Below, piece by piece: positions 55,439-64,000 of a stretch of 64,000 nucleotides of DNA. The position numbers were made by a program, and so were the translations under genes. The stretch comes from Ligustrum vulgare (taxonomy: Eukaryota > Streptophyta > Magnoliopsida > Lamiales > Oleaceae): positions 24,911,128-24,975,127 of the forward strand of contig OY743168.1 of the NCBI GenBank assembly GCA_963555705.1. Reading direction: 5' to 3'. Within the stretch, counting starts at the first letter, position 1. Each line of letters opens with the position of its first letter. The notes under the pieces were generated by a model. The model saw only the letters and a list, made by a program, of their open reading frames with translations. It did no database searches and was not told where the DNA came from.

Positions 55439-55540
55439 TATAGGTAATGCATTAGAATGTTCAAAGGAGAAAGAAATATTATATTATTTAGGGTTATTAA
55501 GATTTGTGGTGTGCTCTAGAATAAAGAATAAGAAAATTTA

Positions 55541-55707
55541 GCCCTTATTTGGTGAAAATTAAAATTAGATTTTTAGTAAATTTTTAATAAAAGTACCATA
55601 AGATGTGTGGTTGAAAAGTTGTGGGACACATGAAATATATGGTTGAGATTAATTGTTGACTTTGACTTAAATTAAAATCTAAATTTTAATTGGTACCAAA
55701 GAGGGGC
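55541..55707. mobile_element. Tourist-like MITE beside the PDC relic
   Basis: TTA duplications (55538-55540, 55708-55710) flank ends GCCCTTATTTGGT and GCCCCTCTTTGGT. The TIR extends as AATTAAAATT(T)AGATTTT on both sides. Length 167 bp. PIF/Harbinger-type by TSD and terminal motif. Confidence 0.85.
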
Positions 55708-55710
55708 TTA

Positions 55711-55908
55711 ATATAATGATGGTTATTTAAGTCAAATTATTAGTGATCAATTTAATAAATATGAAAAATGTGGTGTGGTTAACAAAATTAGCGATATCAA
55801 TATAATTACCTTAAAAGCAATTCGAACCATTAACTGCTCGAAAAAATCCCCATATAGCCCTTAGCAAGTGGATTCCCATTACAAGAGTATTTGGAAGAGG
55901 GGAGAGAA
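55711..55908. other. Host DNA, no gene seen
   Basis: AT-rich, no frame of interest. Confidence 0.5.
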
Positions 55909-56085
55909 TTATCTGTTGAGATATTTGTTAGAGTTAGAATATTCTAGATTCATCTAGAATTAGTTGTTAGATTTAGCTTATTAATTTTCTATAAATAGTC
56001 TTAAGCATTGTAATCTTTTTACTCAGCATTTGAATAATAAAATTTTACTTTCACATTTTATATTTTGTACATGGTATCAGAGCTA

Positions 56086-57059
56086 TTTGAATCCACAGCC
56101 CTCATAGTTCAAAATATTTTGAACAGCGGCGGATTTATCTGGAGCAACAGAGAGAAGAGAGAACGGCTGCAAAACAACACAAGAAGTAGTTGATACATTT
56201 GGGCCTCTATGTTTGGTATGAGCCCCTTTTTTTAATTTCTTGGGCTGTTTGTATGCTTGATTTTATTTGGGTTTAATAAGTGGGCTTTTTGGTTGAGTTG
56301 GCCCATAATGTTGCATGATATTGGGGGATTGGGCTGAAAGTATTAGGTTGGAAATTGTGTATGGGTACGATAGCAAGCAGTTTTAGTACCGGCAGAAATG
56401 GTGAACTGTGAAGGCTATACCCAATAGCTTGTTGAAGCACATCATCCTAGAAAACAATCAAAACAAACCTGTTTCTAATAAGCAGGGATACCCAAGAGGT
56501 TAAATTGGAGCAGGGACCTCAATCAAATGCTCAAAACATTCAAGGAGACCACACCTATTGAAACTTCCGAGGAAAGTTGCCTTGCAAGATCAAATGGTAT
56601 AATTGTGGGGTTTAATAAAATGTAAACCAGAATGAGTGTTCTATGGATGCAGTTCTCACGTTTTATAAGATGCATTTACTCGATTTTAAATATGATGGCA
56701 CTAGTATCTCTGGTGTTCTTCCTGAAATTGGTGGTCTGATATTTTTGGGTTCCAGTTATTTGTTGGATTGCTTTCTGAAAAATGGAGATTGTTAAAATTC
56801 CATCTGAGTCTGGGAATGAAGACCAAAGGACTTGCAACCCAATGGTGGGCAGTGGGCACACTAATGCATTTAAAAAAAAAAAGGAGGAGAAAATGCAGTG
56901 GAATCTACTGCTGCCTGTTTGGCTGTTTGAAGAAAATACTTGATTCAGAATGAATTAAGATTTAAGCAAATGGAGTTCATCTGTAAATTGAATGTGTTCC
57001 AGTAAATCTGGAATTTTAGAAGAATTTTGCTCCAGGTTGGAGATTGTACAGTAATCTGC
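56086..57059 (+). other. Interior of the TRIM-like element, no gene seen
   Basis: No gag or pol motif. Short frames only. It may include an old captured host segment, but none is recognised. Confidence 0.45.
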
Positions 57060-57245
57060 ATTTAAAAAATTGTTCCAATAAATTTGGAGTTTGAAGAATT
57101 GCTCCGAATAGGAGTTTGAAAAATGTACTCCGGATTGGAGTTTGAAGAATTGCTTCGAATTGGAGTTTGAAGAATTTACTCCGAATTGGAGTTTGAAGAA
57201 TTTGCTCCGGATTGAAATTTGAAAATTTTGCTCTGAAATTAGAGT
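57060..57245 (+). repeat. Minisatellite of ~30-bp units with ACTCCGAATTGGAGT palindrome
   Basis: Six to seven units of GAAGAATTTGCTCCGAATTGGAGTTT type. In most units CTCCG(A/G)ATTGGAG forms a self-complementary core. The minus-strand frame 57016-57264 is its translation and not a gene. Confidence 0.88.
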
Positions 57246-57618
57246 TGATGGAGGAAATCTGCAATTGAAAGAAAATTTATCGGTTGATTGTAGTTGGTTT
57301 GAAGATTTGAAGATTGATGATCCCGTCTTAAGATTTAAGAGGGATTTTATGAGAATTTTACATTGTATTTTTTTTTACTTTTGTAATACCTTCAAGTCGG
57401 AGTTATATTTCATATAACTTCTAACTTGAGGGGGGGGGGGGATGTTGAGATATTTGTTAGAGTTAAATTATTCTAGATTCATCTAGAATTAGTTGTTAGA
57501 TTTAGCTTGTTAATTTTCTATAAATAGTCTTAAGCATCGTAATCTTTTTACTCAGCATTTGAATAATAAAATTTTACTTTCACATTTTATATTTTGTACA
57601 TTATCAGGCATCAGTCAC

Positions 57619-57798
57619 TCAAACCCTCGTTTGGCCATCAATTTTTGAGAAATTTTTTGTTTTGAATAGTGTTTTTGATAGAATGTATGGTTAAAAAATG
57701 TTTGAGAAGTCAAAAATGATGAGCTTGACTAAGATAGATAGTTGAGATTAAGTACTTAATAAATTTGATTTTTGAAAAATGGGGACCAAAGACCAAGC
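57619..57798. mobile_element. MITE-like insertion cutting the PIN2 pseudogene
   Basis: Imperfect inverted ends GTTTGGCCATCAATTTTTGA (from 57629) and CTTTGGTCCCCATTTTTCAA (minus strand, to 57791), AT-rich interior, no ORF. The PIN-like coding similarity stops where this segment begins. TSD could not be confirmed. Confidence 0.55.
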
Positions 57799-58088
57799 TC
57801 CAATTTTTACTGAAACTACGCAACAGGAAAAGGGCTGCAAGAATCATAGCTTTTTGCAATGAATAAGCAGCAACGAAGTGATAGTTCATTGCATAAAAAT
57901 CAGTTGTAGAGATGAAAATGAAATCCCAGTAATGGAATAGCATAAGTTGCTCTAAATCGATTGATTCTTGAGCATTGATCAGGTGTAGAAATTTTCCATC
58001 ATTCAATTGAGTCATAAGTCAAGATCATAGACACGTATAGTGGTATTATTGCAGCAAGAACATCATAGATATCTTTTCCAGTAATCAT
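57799..58088 (-). pseudogene. PIN2: PIN2-like auxin efflux carrier, exon 1 fragment
   Basis: The minus strand from an ATG at 58088 encodes MITGKDIYDVLAAIIPLYVS and MILTYDSIE, a stop, [15 protein letters not shown], then [10 protein letters not shown]. After a frameshift it continues FYAMNYHFVAAYSLQKAMIL and AALFLLRSFSKN. This is the N-terminus of PIN transporters (MITGKDxYDVLAAxVPLYVA ... WWxIFTPDQCSGINRF ... NPYAMNYxFxAADSLQK), closest to PIN2/EIR1 by the MITGKD start. It would span the first three transmembrane helices. One nonsense mutation, one frameshift and truncation at about 57799 by a MITE make it non-functional. The 5' flank (58089-58280) is GA-rich, as in plant 5' UTRs. Confidence 0.85.
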
Positions 58089-58606
58089 TTTGAATCACTA
58101 AAATGCAGATAGTGGGAAAAAAATCAGATATAAATATAGAGAGAGGGCTGACTTTTAAGAGAGTGTAGTTGATGAGATTGATAAGGGAGAGAGTTTCAAG
58201 AGAGAAAACAAAGGGAAGTAAAGAAGAAACAGTTCTTGATCACATGGAAGTGATAGGAAAAAGGTAAAAAATGGCTCCGTCTTCATTCAATTGAGGGATT
58301 ATAATAAGGAGAGGCCATCTTATTCTATTAATCTCAATCGACTATATGCTACATACTCACGATTCCATAGAAAAGAAGTCGAATAAGATTTGACGGGATT
58401 GATTTTTGCAGTGGTAGCTAGGATGTAGTTATGCTGTTGGTAGCAGGTTTTTTGGGGCTACTGGTTATGGATGCATTGTTCAATATCCTCCATTGATTTT
58501 ATCCATCCTCCCCTTCTTCTCTGATGATACAAATGTTTGTGTTACACAAAGTGCTGAAGAAAAGATAGCTTGGCAATGCCATACCAAGGAGGAACAGATG
58601 ACATGA
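58089..58606. other. Upstream region of the PIN pseudogene, no gene seen
   Basis: Begins with GAGAGAG-rich sequence that may be the old PIN 5' UTR (minus strand). The rest has no recognisable content. Confidence 0.4.
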
Positions 58607-58611
58607 CCAGG

Positions 58612-59566
58612 TGTCACGCAGTGAAAATGCTTATCTCCCCATTCGGTTCGGCAAGTCGGCAACAGTTAGGCGGTTGGTCTATTTTACCATGAAGTGCTCT
58701 AATGATATGATCATATTGTAGGTATTTCCCTTACATCCTACTCATCAGCGTGCGTGTGTGCCAGTTGTTCTGCCTTGCCGTCCAATGAATGAGAGGTAAG
58801 CTACCTAGAGGCGAGAAACCTCGGGAGCCGAACCTGCGATCCGTGAAAGTTGGTATCAGAGCGGGACCGCTTGAATGCGTTGTTGGTCTTGTGGAGATCA
58901 ATGACATGAATTCTCGCAGAGAAAATATTTTGGGCCACGGATCATGTCGGCAAGCATGCGGAACACGAAGAAGGAAGCTGTGGGGAAGATGGGTGTACTG
59001 GGCAGCGTTGCGCGATTGCTTTTGAAGGAGTTTTGAGGAGCGCATTTTGCAGGGCCTACGAGAATGTAGTGGGTATGTGCTTCGATATGTGCTGGAGGCG
59101 CTGCAGCTGGAGGCCGTCCACCGAAGAACCATTGCTTATGGGGGCAGATGGTGAAGGTTGGTGTCGGAGGCGGCATGTACGAGTTACAACGGGCAAGTGT
59201 GGGAGGACCACCGTGTGAATGCTCGTCCATGAGGGGATGGTGCCGTTTAATTCTGCAATTGAGAAGTGCGTGTTGATGCAAAGCTCACTTCCCGCTACGA
59301 GGACGTAAGCGGATTCGAATGGGGGAGAATGTCACGCAGTGAAAATGCTTATCTCCCCATTCGGTTCGGCAAGTCCGCAACAGCTAGGCAGTTGGTCTAT
59401 TTTACCATAAAGTGCTCTAATGATATGATCATATTGTAGGTATTTCCCTTACATCCTACGCATCAGCGTGCATGTGTGCCAATTGTTCTGCCTTGCCGTC
59501 CAATGAATGAGAGGTAAGCTACCTAGAGGCGAGAAACCTCGGGAGCCGAACCTGCGATCCGTGAAA
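58612..59566 (+). mobile_element. TRIM element with non-canonical LTR ends
   Basis: Two 237-bp LTRs (58612-58848, 59330-59566), TSD CCAGG perfect (58607-58611, 59567-59571), PBS TGGTATCAGAGC at 58851-58862, polypurine tract AATGGGGGAGAA at 59318-59329. Total 955 bp, no coding capacity for Gag or Pol. LTRs begin TGTCACG and end CGTGAAA, so the usual terminal CA is AA in both. About eight differences between LTRs are visible. Confidence 0.93.
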
Positions 59567-59571
59567 CCAGG

Positions 59572-60930
59572 GGTGGCTTTATTTGAACGAATAACTATAA
59601 TAGATTTCTGTCATTCCATCCATTTTCCAGACAAGTCTCTTTAAATCTTAGACAAGAAAAATGATGGAGATTAATTTTTATAAAGAGAACGGAAGTTAAA
59701 CATAAATGTGACAAGAATTAAGCAGACACCACCCACCAACGAAAAAAATCACTGGCCTTCAGTAAAAGCCAATGAGACATTCTTGACATATGCCCGTTTC
59801 CTCATACTTCAAATTTTCTTTATCTTCTTCTCTCTCACATATGAGAATTAAGACCCACAATGAGTTGTTTATGGATTTTGGTATACTTAAGATGATAGAT
59901 TGGAATGGAAGTGATGCTCATCTCAAAGTTAGGAGGAAGCCAAAATATTTTCTTATGAAGCTTTGACATTTTAATAAATTCTCAAGACTCGTCACTTCTC
60001 TTTGTTTTCACATCCATCTTATATAACTCTCCTGTATGGTGTTAGTAAGAGATGGCTTTATCAATTAAAATTCGTCTACTTTTAACTAGAGTTACAAAGT
60101 GTGAGTGGGGTTGACACTTGAATATATTTATATCTGAAAAATCTAATGCCATTGTTCTTGGCATATTCTGCAAAACAAGGCCACAAGGTTCGGTATGAGT
60201 AAGAAATCCTTGAATCTTGCATTATGCATGTCAAGTTTGGATGACCTTTCAGTATTGTGCTTACACGGAGATTATTGTGATTTGAAAAAGTTTCTTTGTA
60301 GTACATTCTTGTAATCGTGACAATTTATGTATTAATCTGTGTGTTTTTGGGTGTGACGCGAGCAGTCAATGCATCAAGGCACAATATTCCTTCATGAAAA
60401 GATATGTGAATAGGAACACTCTTTGATGAATTTCATAATAAGATATGACTGTGCTACTGCACACCAGAGGCACGAGAAATAGTATGCAACCCTTATTGAT
60501 TCAAGTCAGCATCCTAGGTTGATGACACATTTCGTGATGATAGAAAAGATGTCAAAGGTGTACACAAAAGCATCGTTTTTACTATTTTAGGAGGAGTTGG
60601 CTTAGAGCACATTGTACGAGATGTGTAAAAAGTTTGGGTGATTCATTATTTGTAATTTGTAACAACATAACGATCAAATCACAAACAATTTAGTAATAAT
60701 AAATACAGAAATTAAAAAAATCCACCAACAGGTTTAATAAAAAATCCAAAAATCAATTATATTAATGGGTTAAAAAAAAAAAAAAATTAGGTATGTCACG
60801 CGTCTTAACTTACGGTATATTCTGTGGGTGATTAGGACTTATAAAAAATAGTTTTTAAATTAAAAAAGTGAAAAGTGGCAGATATGGAGTTCCGGAGTCC
60901 GGACCAATGATATATGAAAACTCATGTTTA

Positions 60931-60974
<44 letters not shown>

Positions 60975-61140
60975 ACACGTGCTTATTAAAAAAAAAAAAA
61001 AGTTTTGAAAACAATATCTTTAATGGCGGCTACAGTCGGCAGTTGAGTTCCTGCCAACTGCATTTAAAAAGGCTAGCCCTTTTTGGACGCTAAAGAGATG
61101 TACTTGAATAGTAATAAATTCTACACGCATAAATACAATT
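59572..61140. other. Intergenic DNA upstream of ALDH3
   Basis: No gene recognised. An AT microsatellite lies at 60943-60971. The minus-strand frame 60082-60306 has no family features. TTTAAAAAGGC near 61060 and CATAAATACAAT near 61129 are possible TATA boxes for the gene at 61204. Confidence 0.5.
60943..60971. repeat. (AT)n microsatellite
   Basis: About fourteen AT units preceded by an A-run. Confidence 0.95.
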
Positions 61141-61203
61141 GGATTGGTGTGTGTAGATCAGATCATCAGAAACAAACTTTACTTTTCTATTTACTTCCGA
61201 GAA

Positions 61204-61404
61204 ATGGAGGAAACAGTTGCAAGAGTGGGGCAATATTTAGCTGAATTGCGACAAAATTTCAGAAGCAGAAGAACAAGAGGATTGGTGTGGAGAAAAACAC
61301 AGCTTAGAGCAATCCTTAAACTCGTTGCAGAAAACGAAGATGAAATTTTTGAAGCACTCAATCGAGATCTCGGGAAACACCCTACTGAAGCTTATCGAGA
61401 TGAG
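61204..61404 (+). CDS. ALDH3F1: Aldehyde dehydrogenase family 3, coding exon 1
   Basis: The exon encodes 67 residues starting MEETVARVGQYLAELRQNFR, then TRGLVWRKTQLRAILKLVAE and EALNRDLGKHPTEAYRDE, the N-terminal helices of plant ALDH3 enzymes (closest in memory to ALDH3F1: xTRSLKWRKAQLxAI ... DLGKHSTEAFRDE). ALDH3 enzymes oxidise fatty and aromatic aldehydes with NAD(P)+, often on membranes. The ATG at 61204 is chosen because similarity begins there; the frame upstream has no ATG. The exon ends at GAG|GTTACT, a valid donor, and joins in phase to exon 2. Catalytic Cys and Glu lie in exons beyond the window. Confidence 0.88.
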
Positions 61405-62737
61405 GTTACTACTCTTTCTTCTTTCCAAGTTGAATTGTGTCAACATGTGGTTACTCATTTTTTTCAGAATTGATTTTTCGAAAACTCATTTAAAATGGAA
61501 ATAATAATATTACACATAAACTATTTTCAAAAATAAAAATATATTACACATGAACTCAAAATTTTTATTATATTTTACCTGCACATCCTCTTACAAATCA
61601 TTATTACAAAACTCATTTTTCTAAATAATGGGTCTTAATAAGCTAATATTAGATACTAGTATATTATTATCTTCTCATTAACAATATATTTTTTGAACAT
61701 TTGTCAACTTATTATATCTCATAAAATATAATTAGATAAATATGAAATTTGTTTATCTTTTATAAATTTGGTTTCAAGTTGTAGATAAGTTTCAAATTAT
61801 TGCTGCCAAGAAAATTCTATCACGCTTGAAAGATTTTAGAGAAGTTCAATCGTTTCAATTTTTTTTTTTTTTTTGCTAAATTTAGTTAAAGTTGAAAGTT
61901 TTTACAGTCCAATGTAATACAAATTAAATTTTCCATTATGTGTATTAATAGATACTTTAGAAATTAATTATTTATTAAATGTTAACATTTTAAAATATCT
62001 TATTGAAACAAAGCCCTTGTTTGGGCTCCATTTCTTCAAAAATGCATTCTTTTTTCAACCACACAATATCCCATAAATTAATATTACATGTAATTTGAAA
62101 AAAAAAAAAAAAAATTAGATAATGGGAATTTAAACTTGCCCAAGTTTCTATGATTTGTTTTGAGAAAATTGGCAGTCAGACTCTGATTGTTTTTGTTGAT
62201 ATTAAAATTTCTTTACAACCAAAGGAAGCCAACACATTTTTCCTTACCAATTTTTCAGATCATTACAATGGTTCTAGACTTGTAGTTACCATGCTTGATA
62301 TCATTATAAATTAGAGAGCACAAAACTGTAAATTAAATGAAGACTAGAAAAGATGCTGCATTTTTATTCATTCTGATGATGCCTTTACATGCAATACAGA
62401 CAGTTGACAACTTCTACAAAATGCTAACCTGCAGAATAAATGATATTGAAGCATTATAATTTCTCAATCCTTTAATGAAAAAGATCTGTTTTGTTAAGCA
62501 ATGTTTCCTCTTGTAACACATAGGACCTGGCTGAGTTTATGGAAGGAAAACTCGGTGCATCTTTGTTGAAACTAACGCTTAAGTCTTCTTTTTAGTTTAT
62601 ACTTTTCAAACGAACTATATTTCGAACAAAATTGAGTCAAGTAAATGCGTGATTATATAAATAGAGGGAAACTAGTAATATTTAGCTTCCTATGCTCATT
62701 CTTAATATTCAGTTGTTTCTTTTCCCCTAAATTGCAG
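61405..62737 (+). other. ALDH3 intron 1
   Basis: Starts GTTACT and ends ATTGCAG. AT-rich, T- and A-runs. GCCCTTGTTTGGGCTCC near 62012 is like one arm of the window's Tourist MITEs. Confidence 0.8.
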
Positions 62738-62806
62738 ATTGGAGTGGTAAAAAAATCAGCCGAATACTCACTGAAACATATTGAGAAATGGATGGCTCCT
62801 AAAAAG
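62738..62806 (+). CDS. ALDH3F1: Aldehyde dehydrogenase family 3, coding exon 2
   Basis: The 69-base exon between TTGCAG and GTTAGT encodes IGVVKKSAEYSLKHIEKWMA followed by PKK. This matches ALDH3 sequence just after the RDE of exon 1 (normal IGxxxKSxxxALxxLKKWMAPKK). Both exon borders are phase 0, so the reading frame is continuous. The next exon (P-loop-like LVLIFSSWNFPI region) is not found before the window ends. Confidence 0.88.
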
Positions 62807-63796
62807 GTTAGTAATTTTCTAAAACACTACTTTTTTTTGCACTAAGAAGAAGGGGATTGCTCTCCAATTAGGACTGTAGGTTAACAATTTATATTTAAAA
62901 CCGAAAACTTTGAATATTGATTAGGTTCAACACTTCCCTTCAAGTTTGGCAAGAAATGTTCATTCTTAGCTTCCTTGTGTCATTCAGTATGCTGACCAAG
63001 TGCCTTTATGAGAATATATGGGTGCTATAAAACTCACTATTCTCAGTGGTAATTCGCAATGCACTTCAATGTGCTTTGATCGATTGTTTTAACTTGGAAT
63101 ATGAGCTATACTAATTGGCAATTTGTTTCCACAGTAGAGCTCCATAGTAACTTCCCAACTATTTACATACATCACAACTAAAATCCAGAATGTCTAATTT
63201 TTCAAACACAGTTGAAAGTGTTCCTTTTGATAAGGTAAAAGGTGGTTCGATGAAGAAACATGGAGAAACCAAATAAGGTTTAATTGCACTTGGAGTTTTG
63301 GATAAAAATGATAAGAGTTGAGACTGTCATCCTCCACTCTAACATGATGACATGATCTATCATCTTCCCCATAAAAATTGTTCTTGAAACCTGCACTTAG
63401 CATGTGAGTTATACACTTAGAAAAATTTGATTTTTGTGACTTGAGAAATGGAAAACAGCTTAGCTAAAAGTTTAAGAGAATGGAAAGCATTAATGAGGAT
63501 GATATCCTGGGGAAAATGAAATATTTCCTTAACTAGCTATGGTGATCAAATTATCTTAGCTGTAGGTTTGGAATAAAAGAATCTGTCATATGGCCTGGAG
63601 CAAGTGACGCCGATGACCCAAAGGCATCAAAACTTTTCTTTTAAGGCATTTAGAGCAAGGGAGTTTACCATTTTAGCTGAACATTCTGTTCCCTCTGGCT
63701 TCTAAGTCATCTGCATGGCAGAAATAACTTCAAGCTTTTTCTATATCTTTTCTGTATAATTCTCGCTCTGCTGGAATTATTGTATGGGAGTGATGG
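62807..63796 (+). other. ALDH3 intron 2 (start)
   Basis: Non-coding DNA after the GTTAGT donor. No exon-like segment with ALDH3 similarity is visible up to the window edge. Confidence 0.65.
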
Positions 63797-64000
63797 GTGT
63801 TGAATCCAACAAATAATAATGTTTTCTTGCTCTTATAAAAATAAATTGTATTAGTGGTGAGCAAGATCGAATCCACAGAGACTGGTTAGATTTAATTCTT
63901 CGAAAAAATTAAAAGCAATGAATTAAAAACAGAGGGGTTTGAATTTTTGAATGTGAAATCAAGTTATAAGTAAACAATTGCGAAATTAAGATTTTTGGAA
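63797..64000 (-). mobile_element. Edge of an LTR inserted in ALDH3 intron 2
   Basis: TGTTGAATCCAAC begins a segment containing GTATTAGTGGTGAGCAAGAT then CGAATCCACAGAGACTGG. This parallels the U5 region of the minus-strand gypsy LTR at 16755-16785 (GTAAAAGTCGATCCCACAAGG). The rest lies outside the window. Confidence 0.5.

Larger units (their letters stand above)
55914..57600 (+). mobile_element. TRIM-like small LTR element with minisatellite
   Basis: LTRs 55914-56073 (160 bp) and 57443-57600 (158 bp) start TGTTGAGATATTT and end TTTTGTACA. TSD TTATC is perfect (55909-55913, 57601-57605). PBS TGGTATCAGAGC lies at 56074-56085, and a G12 polypurine tract lies before the right LTR. The 1.4-kb interior has no gag-pol; its main feature is the GGAGTTTGAAGAATT minisatellite. 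Non-autonomous. Confidence 0.93.

Noticed and set aside
57016..57264. 82-codon minus-strand frame
   Set aside because: Translation of the 30-bp minisatellite in the TRIM.
58612..58848. Cassandra-type 5S rRNA promoter in the TRIM LTR
   Set aside because: AGGTAAGC and GGCGAGA loosely resemble 5S rRNA, but the conserved A-box/C-box blocks are not present in order.
58731..59281. Frames of 127-133 codons across the TRIM
   Set aside because: Span LTR and interior of a TRIM that has no coding history; no motif.
61144..61203. N-terminal extension of ALDH3
   Set aside because: In-frame sequence upstream of 61204 lacks an ATG (begins TTG) and has no ALDH3 similarity; treated as 5' UTR.

Overview
The window is nuclear DNA of a flowering plant, most likely a eudicot. 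Spliced aldehyde dehydrogenase exons with GT/AG borders, plant-type Ty3/gypsy and Ty1/copia elements, MITEs, a hAT relic and decayed PIN auxin-carrier and pyruvate decarboxylase fragments all point that way. No family or species can be assigned from sequence alone. Transposable elements of several ages, many nested, make up most of it.

Layout. 1-6369: a short duplicated junction fragment, then a minus-strand Ty3/gypsy (Athila/Tat-like) carcass with protease, RT, RNase H and integrase remnants and one long intact ORF. 6370-12946: a plus-strand gypsy element whose protease is fused in frame to the integrase C-terminus. 12947-15053: an LTR-like block. 15054-18050: a minus-strand gypsy gag with its 5' LTR. 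18051-23073: a plus-strand gypsy remnant ending in an LTR. 23085-28350: a very decayed minus-strand gypsy element. 28351-31928: gene-poor DNA with a possible SINE.

31929-38282 is the most interesting segment. It is a young LTR element: two 208-bp LTRs differing at one base by eye, 5-bp target duplication GATTC, PBS and PPT on the minus strand. It has no recognisable gag-pol. On its opposite strand it carries an intact intronless LOG-family (cytokinin-activating type) ORF and a second intact 181-codon Cys-containing ORF. Both sides of these ORFs are packed with mini-hairpins that share a TTC(T/A)G loop but have different, internally complementary stems.

38840-50907 is a large minus-strand copia-type element (TSD GGGTT) with decayed RT and RNase H. 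Its 5' LTR is split by a 3.1-kb TIR element made of C-rich and GTCACA arrays. A shorter relative in the opposite orientation lies in the copia interior. 50913-61140 holds host DNA with two Tourist-like MITEs, a hAT relic with perfect 8-bp TSD, a PDC exon relic, two small TRIM-type LTR elements with perfect TSDs, and a PIN2-like pseudogene. 61204-62806 holds the first two coding exons of an ALDH family 3 gene running out of the window, with a further LTR edge in its next intron.

The only plausible functional genes are ALDH3 (partial) and the two ORFs inside the 31.9-38.3 kb LTR element. Calls rest on reading the sequence and on knowledge of the families; no database search was run.
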